64,000 nucleotides of DNA, from contig NZ_FQYQ01000006.1 in the NCBI RefSeq assembly GCF_900141825.1, positions 116,984-180,983 of the forward strand, given 5' to 3'. A program made the position numbers and the translations under genes. Origin of the DNA: Pseudobutyrivibrio xylanivorans DSM 14809. Lineage in GTDB: Bacteria; Bacillota; Clostridia; Lachnospirales; Lachnospiraceae. Under the pieces are notes generated by a model. That model was not told where the DNA came from, did not search any database, and saw only the letters and a list, made by a program, of their open reading frames with translations. Below, piece after piece: positions 55,613-64,000 of the stretch (within the stretch, counting starts at the first letter, position 1; each line of letters starts with the position of its first letter).

Positions 55613-57427
55613 TTAATTAGAAAAAGTGTAGGTACCAACTGTACTCTTGTTGCCAGAATTTCCTGAAATGTAATAACCTAATCCGTCTACAAAGCCTGAA
55701 TTAATATCTACCGTCTGTCTTCCATTACCATCTGAGAAAATCAAACCTTTAATATCCTTTGGAATCTTAGCTGAATAAACAGATTCATTGTACTCATTCT
55801 TCTTTACATATGTTGCAGCTTTTCCTGGCCATCCTGTTGTATCACTTCCGCCCCATGTATATACATATACATTGCTCCAGTTAGCATTATTTGAGAAGTA
55901 CACTGTAATTTCATTCTCGATTGGTGGTGTTGGAGTTGGAGATGGAGTTGGTGTAGGCGTTGGGGTTGGTGTAGGTGTTGGAGTTGGTGTAGGTGTTGGG
56001 GTTGGTGTAGGTGTTGGGGTTGGTGTAGGTGTTGGAGTTGGGCCAACATCTTTAAGTAGAACTGCAATACCTGTTGATCCAACGTGACCTCTGATATTTG
56101 ATCCATCTACTGTAAATGTGCTTCCACTTACAAGATCCTTATATGTACCACTTCTAAGTGTACTTCCTGGATTTGAAACACTTACATCCCAATTTGAACC
56201 TGAGCCTAAAACAAGTGTAGCACCTGACTGTCTTGCTACGATAGCTACATTTCCATATGTAGAATAATATTCCTTCTCGCCTGCACACTGGTTATGAAGC
56301 TTATTTACTGCAGCAACTTCAGGGCTTGTAAAGTGTGTGCTTCCCTTTTCGCCAACCTTGATTGCTGTCTTTTCTTTAGCATATGGTCTTGAGAAGTAAA
56401 GTGCTGATGAATTTGCTTTTGAACCAAGGATTGCATATGCTCTGTCAACTTTGTTCTGGTCAATATACTTAGTCCAGCCGCCCTCCCCTTGCGAATGATT
56501 AGAATATGTATCGTGACTTTCAGCGAAGTAAATCACCTCATTGTCCTCGATACCATTTGCTGTTGTCCAATAACCATAGCTGTATGGAACAGAGCCCTGA
56601 TTTAAAGCCTGCATTACTGTAGCACTATAAACTGAATCAGTTACAGACATATAATCTGTATACTCGCTCATAAGTCTTTGTGCGTATGAGTCATTACCGA
56701 CTACAGGCTGATCAAGAATCTCACCATAATTGAAAATTGAGTTATCAATTACATTTCTCCAGAAGCTGCAATTTTCTGATGGAACAGAAATGTGCTTTGC
56801 AGCATCCCATCTGATTCCATCAACTCCATCAGACTTAAGCTGAGAGATGTAATTCTTTACTTTATTCTGAACATAAGGATCCTCTGAATTAATATCTGGC
56901 ATACCGATATCTCTGTGAGTAATCTGATGACGATTGTTGTAATCAATACCGCCCCACTCGTTATGCCAGTGACTTGAATCCTTAAGGCTACCATCGATGT
57001 TTGCGTGATCGCCAGCAAGGTGATTTGCTACTACGTCGACTACAACCTTGATTCCATATTTGTCTGCTTCCTGACAAAGTCTTCTTAAGTCACTTTCTGA
57101 ACCAAGACCTGCATCGCCAACATAAAAACCATTTGGCTGGTAAAGCATGTACCAGATTCCACCTCTTGAGCAGCTTGCTGCCTGTGCTGGTGAAGTCTGA
57201 ACTGTAGAAAAACCTGCCTTTGCAATGTTTGGAAGTTCATCAATAATCTGCTGATAAGTCCAGTCAAAGCAATGTAAAATATTGCCATCTTTAATATTTG
57301 ACTGAAGACCGTAAGCACCGGTTTGTGCAGCCTCTACAGTACCAGCATTAAAACTAAAACCACTAAATACTAATCCAGAAGCCAATAAAAGTGACAATAC
57401 ACAATGGCCCATTCTTTTGTTTAACAT
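55613..57427 (-). CDS. secreted alpha-amylase, GH13, with starch-binding module
   Basis: Extracellular starch hydrolase of 604 residues. It has a signal peptide (about 1-33, cleavage after GTVEA). The GH13 barrel holds [13 protein letters not shown] (region I), GIRWDAAKH (nucleophile Asp about 208), FNYGEILDQ (acid Glu about 236) and [10 protein letters not shown] (Asp about 306). A Pro-Thr linker (about 470-510) leads to a C-terminal module (about 515-604) that looks like CBM26, [21 protein letters not shown] start at the ATG 57425-57427, with GGAGG six bases upstream; an earlier ATG overlaps that ribosome site. A cre site and LacI-type operators lie upstream. Confidence 0.94.
   Translation of the reverse strand: MLNKRMGHCVLSLLLASGLVFSGFSFNAGTVEAAQTGAYGLQSNIKDGNILHCFDWTYQQIIDELPNIAKAGFSTVQTSPAQAASCSRGGIWYMLYQPNGFYVGDAGLGSESDLRRLCQEADKYGIKVVVDVVANHLAGDHANIDGSLKDSSHWHNEWGGIDYNNRHQITHRDIGMPDINSEDPYVQNKVKNYISQLKSDGVDGIRWDAAKHISVPSENCSFWRNVIDNSIFNYGEILDQPVVGNDSYAQRLMSEYTDYMSVTDSVYSATVMQALNQGSVPYSYGYWTTANGIEDNEVIYFAESHDTYSNHSQGEGGWTKYIDQNKVDRAYAILGSKANSSALYFSRPYAKEKTAIKVGEKGSTHFTSPEVAAVNKLHNQCAGEKEYYSTYGNVAIVARQSGATLVLGSGSNWDVSVSNPGSTLRSGTYKDLVSGSTFTVDGSNIRGHVGSTGIAVLLKDVGPTPTPTPTPTPTPTPTPTPTPTPTPTPTPTPTPSPTPTPPIENEITVYFSNNANWSNVYVYTWGGSDTTGWPGKAATYVKKNEYNESVYSAKIPKDIKGLIFSDGNGRQTVDINSGFVDGLGYYISGNSGNKSTVGTYTFSN
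55924..56042 (-). repeat. Pro-Thr linker tandem repeat in the amylase gene
   Basis: Tandem 6-base and 18-base units encode about 20 alternating Pro-Thr pairs between the catalytic domain and the starch-binding module. Such repeats change length by slippage. The opposite strand reads as Val-Gly repeats and is not a gene. Confidence 0.9.
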
Positions 57428-57477
57428 TCTTATCCTCCATTTTTTCATACATTAAATAAATGGGATCCCCTTCTTTG

Positions 57478-57500
57478 CATTTGCGCAAACGGTTCCGCTT
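57478..57500. promoter_or_regulatory. LacI-type operator-like site before amylase
   Basis: The run TTTGCGCAAACGGTTCCGC contains TTGCGCAAACGGTT, the style of MalR-type LacI operators. It lies downstream of the cre and about 60 bases before the amylase start. Confidence 0.5.
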
Positions 57501-57512
57501 TAACCGGTTTTT

Positions 57513-57526
57513 TGGAAACGTTTCCA
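57513..57526. promoter_or_regulatory. cre site (CcpA catabolite repression)
   Basis: TGGAAACGTTTCCA, a perfect palindrome and close match to the cre consensus TGWAANCGNTNWCA. It is about 15-30 bases after the predicted start of transcription, so CcpA would block elongation. Confidence 0.9.
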
Positions 57527-57542
57527 GCTCATGTTGATATTA

Positions 57543-57572
57543 AAAATAGCTGATAATACACACCTGTGTCAA
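57543..57572 (-). promoter_or_regulatory. promoter of the amylase gene
   Basis: On the minus strand TTGACA (57567-57572), 18 bases, TATTTT (57543-57548), about 116 bases before the amylase ATG. The -35 box is perfect and the -10 box fair. Confidence 0.7.
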
Positions 57573-57639
57573 TATTATTTACCATTTTCGGAAACAATTA
57601 CAAATATTGATTAGTCATTTTGTATAAATTTTTTTAAAT

Positions 57640-57657
57640 TTGCGCAATTCTGCGCAA
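57640..57657. promoter_or_regulatory. upstream palindrome TTGCGCA-N4-TGCGCAA
   Basis: A 7-bp inverted repeat about 70 bases upstream of the amylase -35 box. It shares TTGCGCA with the site at 57478, so a LacI-family regulator could bind both sites and loop the DNA between them. Confidence 0.55.
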
Positions 57658-57674
57658 CATTTTCATAATTTATG

Positions 57675-57702
57675 GACAAAAAAAGAGGACCCTCAGGTCC
57701 TC
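57675..57702 (-). terminator. terminator of the 58-residue gene
   Basis: GAGGACC (57685-57691), CTCA loop, GGTCCTC (57696-57702), followed on the minus strand by TTTTTTT. Confidence 0.88.
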
Positions 57703-57721
57703 AAAATCTACTCAGCAATAT

Positions 57722-57898
57722 TTATTGATTAGATAAGATAACAGCCTCATCTTTATATGCTACTCCATTAAAAGCATGCTTAAATGGAACAATATCTCGC
57801 TTAAAATTAGGTGAGAAGAATTCTCCATCAACACCAATTACTAATTCTAAATTCTGATCATACTGACTAAGTTTTTCAATAATATCTTTGATTTGCAT
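57722..57898 (-). CDS. small protein (58 residues)
   Basis: The minus-strand frame from the ATG at 57896-57898 encodes 58 residues: MQIKDIIEKLSQYDQNLELV, IGVDGEFFSPNFKRDIVPFK, then HAFNGVAYKDEAVILSNQ. GAGGTAG precedes the ATG by a normal distance and a strong terminator follows. The start MQIKDIIEKLSQYD recalls many small phage or host proteins of the form IKDLIEKLSKY, but no function can be given. It lies between leuC2 and amylase on the same strand. Confidence 0.7.
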   Translation of the reverse strand: MQIKDIIEKLSQYDQNLELVIGVDGEFFSPNFKRDIVPFKHAFNGVAYKDEAVILSNQ

Positions 57899-58009
57899 TA
57901 TAATTCTACCTCTCTTTTTAAAAACAAACGAGTGTTATAATACAATCATATGGAAATTATAACAATACCATAAATACTCAGTTGTGTATGTATCACAGAA
58001 TGTTCACAT

Positions 58010-59251
58010 TTAGCCTTCTACAATCTCACCAGCTATTGCGGTAGCAGCTGCAGTAACAGGGCTAGCAAGATAAATCTGCACTTTACTTGTCCCCATTCTG
58101 CCAAGGAAGTTTCTATTGTTTGTGGCAACTACAACCTCGTCATCCGAAAGAATTCCACCTCCACGACCACAGCAAAGTCCGCAGCCCGGTGTGGTAATGA
58201 TAGCACCTGCATCTGAGAGAATCTCTAATGTTCCATCTGCTAATGCCTCACGATAAATCTTTCGGCTTGCAGGTGTAACAATAAGTTTTACAAATGGTGC
58301 TACACGCTTTCCCTTAAGAATTGTGGCAGCAGCCCTAAGATCTTCTAATCTTCCATTTGTGCAGGAACCAATAAATACCTGATTTACCTTTGTTCCTTTA
58401 AGTTCCTTTACAGGCTTAATTCTATCTACAAGTGATGGACAAGCACATACTGGTTCGAACTCCTCCGCCTTATATCTAAGAATTTTCGAATACTGAGCAT
58501 CATTATCTGAGCAAAGCGCCTTAATACTGTCATCATAAGGAATCTTACAATAATCACATGTCTTTTCGTCGGGTGCAAAAAGACCACATTTCGCTCCAGC
58601 TTCAACGGACATGTTTGACATAGTCATACGACTGGCAACACTCATGGCATCCACAGTACTTCCTGTAAATTCAATTGCCTGATATGTAGCACCAGAAGCA
58701 GTTAAATCACCAATGATTCTGAGAATAATATCCTTTGAGGTGACATTGCCCTGCAAAGTACCTTCAATTTCTACCTTTATAGTTTCAGGAACCTTAATCC
58801 AAAGCTGACCTGTACCAAGAATTCCTGCCATCTCGGTATATCCGATGCCAGTAGAAAATGCACCGACACAACCATATGTAACTGTGTGACTATCTGTACC
58901 AAACGCAATATCTCCTGGCTTTACATAACCAGCCTCTGTCATAAGCTGATGGCAGATTCCATCTGTTCGATGAACATTCTTTATACCATATTTATCAGCA
59001 AACTCATCTCCAACTCTGAAATGTCTGCTGTCATCTACCTGTGTAGCTGGAAGAAAATGATCATAAATCAGCACCACGCCATCTGGCTTTGCCACCTTCT
59101 TAAATCCCATCTCCTCATATTTCTGCACAGCAAAAGGTACCATGATATCATCAATCATGCACCAATCTACATCTACAGTAACAATATCTCCAGGTTTGAC
59201 TTCATGTCCAACCTTATTTCCAATTATTTTTTCAACAAGTGTATGTCCCAT
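58010..59251 (-). CDS. 3-isopropylmalate dehydratase-like large subunit, second pair
   Basis: Iron-sulfur isomerase subunit of the LeuC/HacA type, 413 residues. It has CSTEMAGIL-type aconitase motifs as follows: FGTDSHTVTYGCVGAFSTG, VFIGSCTNGRLEDLR (first cluster Cys) and PGCGLCCGRGGGIL (CxxC pair). It starts MGHTLVEKIIGNKVG. It is preceded by its small subunit with a 13-base gap. The usual role is leucine synthesis, but the duplicated set leaves open homoaconitase, citraconate or aconitase-like roles. It is the last gene of the operon. Confidence 0.85.
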   Translation of the reverse strand: MGHTLVEKIIGNKVGHEVKPGDIVTVDVDWCMIDDIMVPFAVQKYEEMGFKKVAKPDGVVLIYDHFLPATQVDDSRHFRVGDEFADKYGIKNVHRTDGICHQLMTEAGYVKPGDIAFGTDSHTVTYGCVGAFSTGIGYTEMAGILGTGQLWIKVPETIKVEIEGTLQGNVTSKDIILRIIGDLTASGATYQAIEFTGSTVDAMSVASRMTMSNMSVEAGAKCGLFAPDEKTCDYCKIPYDDSIKALCSDNDAQYSKILRYKAEEFEPVCACPSLVDRIKPVKELKGTKVNQVFIGSCTNGRLEDLRAAATILKGKRVAPFVKLIVTPASRKIYREALADGTLEILSDAGAIITTPGCGLCCGRGGGILSDDEVVVATNNRNFLGRMGTSKVQIYLASPVTAAATAIAGEIVEG

Positions 59252-59264
59252 TTATTTCTCCCAA

Positions 59265-59744
59265 TCAATCTAATCCATTACGCTTTCTCATAGCCTTTAC
59301 AAGACCTCCTGCCTCCAGAATTTCAGTAAGGTTTTCTGGGAGACTTGCTATTGGATAGGATTTGCCATTAACAATGATTTCCTTTCCAGGAATCACCTCT
59401 GCCTCATCACCTTCATTTACCTCGTCATATAAATCAGGCTGCTCGATGAGAAGCAATCCATTGTTAATAGCATTTCTGAAGAAGATTCTTGCAAATGATT
59501 TTGCAACAATGCAAGAAATACCAAGAGCTTTTACAACCTCTGGTGCCTGCTCTCTTGATGAGCCACAACCGAAATTATTTCCTGCCACAATCATATCTCC
59601 TGGCTGAATCTGGGCTGCAAGTTCGGGTCTCAGTGGAGAAAATGCATAAGGCTTCATCTCCTGCACAGTCTCAAAAGCGAGATACTCTGTAGGTAAGATG
59701 ATGTCTGTATCTATGTCGTTGTCCAGTTTCCAGATTTTACTCAT
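59265..59744 (-). CDS. 3-isopropylmalate dehydratase-like small subunit, second pair
   Basis: Small subunit of the isomerase, 159 residues, the LeuD swivelling domain. The motif [19 protein letters not shown] contains the substrate Ser-Arg pair. The end FRNAINNGLLLIE is typical. The N-terminal start MSKIWKLDNDIDTDIILPTEYLA is the family pattern. It overlaps the preceding large-subunit gene by one base (TAATG). The specificity loop DIDTDIILPTEYL differs from its paralogue ([13 protein letters not shown]). Confidence 0.85.
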   Translation of the reverse strand: MSKIWKLDNDIDTDIILPTEYLAFETVQEMKPYAFSPLRPELAAQIQPGDMIVAGNNFGCGSSREQAPEVVKALGISCIVAKSFARIFFRNAINNGLLLIEQPDLYDEVNEGDEAEVIPGKEIIVNGKSYPIASLPENLTEILEAGGLVKAMRKRNGLD

Positions 59745-60991
59745 TACAGTACCTCCGCTGATGTGATGTAGCCTTTGATAGCCGATGCTGTTACAGTAGC
59801 CGCTGATGCAAGATATACGAAGGAATCCTTATGTCCTGCGCGACCTTTAAAGTTACGTGTGCCCGTAGAAATCAGAGTCTCACCCTCTCCGATGACACCC
59901 TGGCATGCCCCCCAACATACAGAGCAGTTAGGATTCATAACCATTGCTCCTGCACTCATAAATATATCAAGCAATCCTTCTTTAAGTGCCTGCTTGTACA
60001 CCTCTCGACTGGCAGGAACCACAAGAAATCTAACCTTCTCAGCTACATGCTTTCCTTTGATTACTTCAGCACCAACTCGAAGATCTTCTATACGTCCATT
60101 GTTACAGCTACCAAGGAAAGCCTCGTCAATTTTAGTACCTTCACATTCTGAAACCGGAACGATATTATCCACAAAATGCGGCTTTGCAACGATAGGCTCA
60201 ATTTCAGATAAATCAATATCAAAAACCTCTGAAAATACAGCATCATCATCTGATTTGAAAATAGCCTTTGGCTCTCGGCCATGAGCTTTAAGATAATCAA
60301 GAGCCACATCATCTACTTCCATAAGCGCAGTCTTGGCACCTGCCTCAACACAAAGATTACAAATAGAAATTCTGTCTGCAATAGAAAGACCTTTTAGTCC
60401 CTCTCCTGCAAACTCCATAGCTTTATAATTAGCGCCGTTTGCAGAGATTCGACCAATAATAGTAAGAATTAAATCACGGGCATAAACACCTTTCTTTAAG
60501 GAACCATGAAGATTAAATCTAATTGTCTCTGGAACAAGAAGCCACGAGGTTCCTGTAACCATTGCATAAAGATAGTCTGTACAACCAACACCTGTACCAA
60601 ATGCGCCAAGAGCTCCATATGCACAGGTATGTGAATCTGCACCAAAAATAAGCTCACCCGGACGAACGTGCTTTTCCATCATTATCTGATGGCACACACC
60701 TTCTCCTTCATAAAATGTGATACCATGCTCTTTTGCAAAATCACGCATCTTTTTGTGACTGGCTGCTGTCTTAGGACTATCAGCAGGAATATTGTGATCA
60801 ATAATCCATACCAGCTTATCCTTATCAGCAATTCTCTGCTTTTTCAAGTTGTTATACATATCAATAGTAAGATGTGTTGTACCATCATTACTCATAAGTC
60901 TGTCTAAAGTAACTGTCTCTATATCGCCTGCCTTGCAGCTCTCTTTCCCCGCCGCAAATGCGATAATCTTTTCTGCCATAGTCATGCCCAT
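59744..60991 (-). CDS. 3-isopropylmalate dehydratase-like large subunit, first pair
   Basis: LeuC/HacA-type iron-sulfur subunit of 415 residues. Its motifs differ from those of the second pair: FGADSHTCAYGALGAFGTG, then FLGSCNNGRIEDLRVG in place of the usual SCTNGR, and MNPNCSVCWGACQGV for the CxxC pair. The cluster cysteines are all present. It lies 15 bases after its small subunit. The two large subunits are clearly paralogous but not recent copies. Which pair makes leucine cannot be told. Confidence 0.85.
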   Translation of the reverse strand: MGMTMAEKIIAFAAGKESCKAGDIETVTLDRLMSNDGTTHLTIDMYNNLKKQRIADKDKLVWIIDHNIPADSPKTAASHKKMRDFAKEHGITFYEGEGVCHQIMMEKHVRPGELIFGADSHTCAYGALGAFGTGVGCTDYLYAMVTGTSWLLVPETIRFNLHGSLKKGVYARDLILTIIGRISANGANYKAMEFAGEGLKGLSIADRISICNLCVEAGAKTALMEVDDVALDYLKAHGREPKAIFKSDDDAVFSEVFDIDLSEIEPIVAKPHFVDNIVPVSECEGTKIDEAFLGSCNNGRIEDLRVGAEVIKGKHVAEKVRFLVVPASREVYKQALKEGLLDIFMSAGAMVMNPNCSVCWGACQGVIGEGETLISTGTRNFKGRAGHKDSFVYLASAATVTASAIKGYITSAEVL

Positions 60992-61006
60992 AATATTTCT
61001 CTCCTT

Positions 61007-61474
61007 TTACTTATTTAACGATGCAATAAGTCCACCCTGATCCAAAATTTCCTGCATTTTAGCAGGCAACTTCGTACATGCGAATTGCTTGTCGCCTACA
61101 GTGATGACTCCGGCCTGCAAATCCAGTTCCATGTCATCGCCATCTTTTACAGCATCGTAAAGTTCTTTGCTGACTATTACAGGCATACCAATATTAATAG
61201 AATTACGATAGAAAATACGGGCAAAGGACTTTGCGATAACAGCCTTCACTCCTAGAGCTTTGAGCACACTAGGTGCCTGCTCACGAGAAGAGCCACAGCC
61301 AAAATTCTCATCGGCTACAACAAAATCTCCTGGCTTTACCTGAGATGCAAAATCCGAATTTAGGGACTCAAAAGTATGCACCTTCATTTCGTCTATTGTA
61401 GGGAATAGCAGATACTGGGAAGCGATAATCTGGTCAGTATCTACATCTTTGTTAAATCGAAATACCTTACCCAT
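61007..61474 (-). CDS. 3-isopropylmalate dehydratase-like small subunit, first pair
   Basis: LeuD-type small subunit, 155 residues, starting [21 protein letters not shown]. It has [21 protein letters not shown] and [15 protein letters not shown] use the ATG at 61472-61474, with GGAGG upstream; a TTG six codons earlier is not preferred. It is first in the four-gene operon, behind a TACAAT promoter. Confidence 0.87.
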   Translation of the reverse strand: MGKVFRFNKDVDTDQIIASQYLLFPTIDEMKVHTFESLNSDFASQVKPGDFVVADENFGCGSSREQAPSVLKALGVKAVIAKSFARIFYRNSINIGMPVIVSKELYDAVKDGDDMELDLQAGVITVGDKQFACTKLPAKMQEILDQGGLIASLNK

Positions 61475-61507
61475 AATTCCTCCTGATGTCAAAATAATAT
61501 TTCATCT

Positions 61508-61536
61508 ATTGTAACCTAATTCTTTAGTGATTTAAA
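61508..61536 (-). promoter_or_regulatory. promoter of the leuDC-type operon
   Basis: On the minus strand TTTAAA (61531-61536), 17 bases, TACAAT (61508-61513), 34 bases before the first start codon. It falls in the short gap after the GH127 gene, so the operon is transcribed separately. No T-box or leucine leader peptide is seen. Confidence 0.6.
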
Positions 61537-61553
61537 GAGCTAAATTACAATAA

Positions 61554-63497
61554 TTATTCCCTAATCCAAACCTGCATTTCATTTTCTCCACGATTTGCCC
61601 ATGCATAATATGGAATGAAAGTAAGTTTTACGTCCTTAAGCGAAGGTCTTTCTTTTGTGTATAGACTTGATTTACTTCTAGCATGAACCCTCTTTCCTGT
61701 TGTTGTTAAAAGTCCAACACCATTAAGAAGATTATTATCAAATCTGTATTCAAAATGTGCGTTTAATGGCAAGATAAGACAATTTAAATCATCCCCATTA
61801 TCAACACCTTCCAAACAATAAATTAATGGACCTCTGGAAACTGCCACCCTTCCAACATCCTCAGAAACATGTGGATTGGCGTAGTTTCTAGTCACAGACA
61901 TATCAAAATTAACACCAATTACCACCGACGAACCTGGTGCCACTTCGATATAGTGATAACCTTTCTTTGAATCAATTTCTACAAGATTACCGCCTACTCT
62001 TATTCTGAAATTTTCAGACCAGGATGGAATTCTAACCCCAATTTTTACATCAACGCCCGAATTATTACTAACGTAAAGACCAGCCTGTTCATCCCAAGGG
62101 AACCCTGTAGTCTGTTTTATCAAAACTACTCCATCTCCCACATCCAGTAATGAGTCAGAGTCCATGTACTGATTAACTAAAATAGTATTATCATTTATCG
62201 TATATACGAAATCGTCAAGTGATGCTATCATTCTGGCCAAATTAGGAGGACAGCATGCACATCCAAGCCATGATGGTCTTACAGGTTTAACATGACTCTT
62301 AGCTGGATCCTTTTTAGATTTTAATGGATTTACCTCCAATGGATTTACATAGAAGAAATGCTTACCATCAAGGGCCATTCCAGCCAGCGCACAATTGTAT
62401 AATGCTCGCTCCATCACATCTGCATATTCTCCATTTGGATCAATTCTTAGCATCTGACGGGCAAAAAACATAAGCCCAATTGCTGCACATGTCTCACAAT
62501 ACATGGTGTCATTTGGTAGATCATAATCCAAAGTAAATGCTTCACCATTTACAGTTGAGCCTATGCCACCTGTAATAAACATTCTGCAATCAACAATGTT
62601 GTCCCACAAGGTTCTGCATATCTTTATAATCTCCTCATCACCAGTTGTTGCAGCCAAATCCGCAAGAGCAGTACATAAATAAACCACACGTACAGCATGT
62701 CCTTCTGCTGTCTTCTGCTCAGATATAGGAGCATGATTCTGAAAATATGTGTTAGGCGCATTTGCCACCCAGTTTAATGCATTTGGTCCTTTGTATTTTC
62801 TAGCCTGTTCCCTAAAGAAATCAGGATGTTTACCTCTTTCTGTAAGGAAGTATTTTGCCAGATTCAAATATCGGTCCTCGCCAGTAATATGGTAGAGTCT
62901 AAGTAATCCAATCTCTATCTCTTCGTGTCCATCATAACCGTGAATTTTTCCTTCCTCTGGGCCGAAATTTTCGTCTATATTATCAGCACATTTTTTTGCA
63001 ATATTAAGGACTTTTTCATTGCCTGTAGTCGTATAATAAGCCACTGCAGCCTCAATAAAATGCCCCATACAATAAAGCTCATGGCTTCCTGCCAGGCTCT
63101 GATATCTATACTCTATTCCAAGAATTGAAAAATAAGTATCAAGGTAGCCATCTGGCTCCTGAGCTGCTTCAATCAGATCTATAACTGCAAGGGCATTTTT
63201 CTCCAACTCTGGATCCATCTTCTCTCTTAGAGAATATGCTACTGCCTCAAGCCATTTATATACGTCACTATCCTGGAATGTCCAGCCATAATGAGTACCC
63301 TGAACCCTTCCTGCAGCGACCTTAAAATTTTCAATAGCATGACTTTTCTCACTAGGAATATTGGCATCATCTCTCTCTTTTTCAATAGTGATGCCTGCAA
63401 TATCATTCAAAACCTGCCACTGATAAGGGATCATTTCTCTACGAACAAGATCCCTGTATCTCCCCCAAAAACTTGATGTAATCTTTACACTCGACAT
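61554..63497 (-). CDS. glycoside hydrolase family 127 (beta-L-arabinofuranosidase)
   Basis: A 647-residue enzyme that releases beta-L-arabinofuranose from plant glycoproteins or arabinan. The alpha/alpha barrel has the start FWGRYRDLVRREMIPYQW. The GH127 hallmarks are present: MYCETCAAIGL (acid Glu) and LGCACCPPNLARMIASL (zinc cysteines and the nucleophile cysteine). No signal peptide, so it is cytosolic and acts on imported oligosaccharides. I start at the ATG 63495-63497 with GGAG upstream. It is separate from the leu-type operon. Confidence 0.93.
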   Translation of the reverse strand: MSSVKITSSFWGRYRDLVRREMIPYQWQVLNDIAGITIEKERDDANIPSEKSHAIENFKVAAGRVQGTHYGWTFQDSDVYKWLEAVAYSLREKMDPELEKNALAVIDLIEAAQEPDGYLDTYFSILGIEYRYQSLAGSHELYCMGHFIEAAVAYYTTTGNEKVLNIAKKCADNIDENFGPEEGKIHGYDGHEEIEIGLLRLYHITGEDRYLNLAKYFLTERGKHPDFFREQARKYKGPNALNWVANAPNTYFQNHAPISEQKTAEGHAVRVVYLCTALADLAATTGDEEIIKICRTLWDNIVDCRMFITGGIGSTVNGEAFTLDYDLPNDTMYCETCAAIGLMFFARQMLRIDPNGEYADVMERALYNCALAGMALDGKHFFYVNPLEVNPLKSKKDPAKSHVKPVRPSWLGCACCPPNLARMIASLDDFVYTINDNTILVNQYMDSDSLLDVGDGVVLIKQTTGFPWDEQAGLYVSNNSGVDVKIGVRIPSWSENFRIRVGGNLVEIDSKKGYHYIEVAPGSSVVIGVNFDMSVTRNYANPHVSEDVGRVAVSRGPLIYCLEGVDNGDDLNCLILPLNAHFEYRFDNNLLNGVGLLTTTGKRVHARSKSSLYTKERPSLKDVKLTFIPYYAWANRGENEMQVWIRE

Positions 63498-63806
63498 ACC
63501 ATTCTCCTTCAATCAATCTGTTTACTAGATAACCAAATTATATCAAATCACTTCTAATAAGTGCTCATTTTTTTGATTTTGTAGATATATAAAATTGTCA
63601 TTTTTATGTTTTCTATTTAGTACTTTTTTTTATCACATTTATGACTTATCATATTCTTCTGTAAAATTAAGTTTTGAGGTGACAAACTATAAGAAGTCAA
63701 TAGATAAATGATGTTTTATTAGAATCTCAAAAAAAGCATAAAATTAGTAAGCCATCTGAATTTTGTATATCAGATGGTACATACATGAAGGTTATTGGCT
63801 TTATTT
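63498..63806. other. intergenic region between GH127 and the IS110 transposase
   Basis: This 309-base AT-rich stretch holds the GH127 upstream region, with no promoter I can call with confidence. Near 63752-63777 is a hairpin, CCATCTGA with TCAGATGG. On the minus strand the hairpin follows the transposase stop by about 30 bases, and a run of seven T at about 63732 comes after it. It could be a terminator or part of the right end of the IS110 element. Confidence 0.5.
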
Positions 63807-64000
63807 ATCGTACTTTTGAAGGATTAAAATCGATGTCTTGCTTTTCTAAAGCAAAAATAACTCTAACAAGCTTTTTAGCGACATGAGTTATAGCTACTCG
63901 ATGAGGCTTTCCTTCGGCTCTTTTTTTGGCATAGTAGGTTGCAAATGTCATATCAAATCTAATCAATGGCAAGCAACAATTTATTAATGCATATCGAAGT
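63807..64000 (-). CDS. IS110-family transposase, C-terminal end (partial)
   Basis: The last 64 codons of a gene that enters from the right edge and ends at the TAA 63807-63809. The peptide has LRYALINCCLPLIRFDMTF, then ATYYAKKRAEGKPHRVAITH and VAKKLVRVIFALEKQ, the C-terminal Transposase_20 end of IS110/IS1111 elements (Tyr-x-x-x-R-x-x-G-K-x-x-x-x-A). Element boundaries are not visible. IS110 elements encode a bridge RNA in a noncoding end, which in IS1111-type members is on this side of the gene. Confidence 0.8.

Noticed and set aside
55788..56087. Plus-strand open frame with Val-Gly repeats
   Set aside because: It is the antisense reading of the Pro-Thr linker codons of the amylase gene, without a ribosome site.

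Overview
The window looks like chromosome of a low-GC anaerobic Firmicute of the Lachnospiraceae, most like Butyrivibrio or Pseudobutyrivibrio. The reasons are the HrcA/CIRCE heat-shock operon, a class II GalT, a TGS-less threonyl-tRNA synthetase behind a T-box, DUF2975/XRE and PilZ proteins, a secreted GH13 amylase with a starch-binding module, and a GH127 arabinofuranosidase. The assignment rests on protein character only; no 16S gene is present.

Layout. 1-1363: galT, cut by the left edge. 1538-6380: dnaJ, dnaK, grpE and hrcA on the minus strand behind one promoter and a perfect CIRCE. 6622-11039: lepA, hemW, rpsT and a dus gene on the plus strand. 11052-12744: a complete IS1182-like element. 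12754-22038 (minus): two PilZ proteins, holA, a cytidylate-kinase-like protein, a polar amino-acid ABC transporter, an SGNH hydrolase, a PflX-like radical SAM protein and thrS with its T-box. 22470-25501: a membrane-anchored protein, a Nudix hydrolase, an amidase and a PD-(D/E)XK-like protein. 25574-25923: a gene-free array of 14 alternating inverted heptamers, which is the most unusual object here. 25940-32069: comEA, response regulator, histidine kinase, GerMN lipoprotein and comEC in one minus-strand run. 32221-38657: argC, a GNAT gene, argJ, argB and argD, divergent from argG across an ArgR-type control region. 38791-42732: small and membrane proteins, an XRE regulator and exonuclease III. 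42782-47499: a MacAB-like exporter with two adaptors. 47631-52572: HD protein, zinc-ribbon membrane protein, PilZ, folD, a cyclodeaminase-family gene, a small protein and a PfkB kinase. 52672-53607: a CobW-like GTPase on the plus strand. 53624-55561: a group II intron with its maturase, seated beside the terminator of the amylase gene (55613-57427). 57722-63497: a small protein, two tandem LeuC/LeuD-type isomerase pairs and GH127. 63807-64000: the end of an IS110-family transposase, cut by the right edge.

How the parts relate. Protein folding, translation (lepA, rpsT, thrS) and replication (holA) genes form a rearranged version of the Bacillus comEA-comEC-holA-rpsT-(gpr-spoIIP)-lepA-hemW-hrcA-dnaKJ neighbourhood. 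The two sporulation genes are missing, which fits a non-sporulating organism. Both complete mobile elements lie between convergent gene pairs, next to transcription terminators. The FolD here lacks the lysine needed for cyclohydrolase activity in other FolD enzymes and sits next to a cyclodeaminase/cyclohydrolase-family gene that could supply that step.
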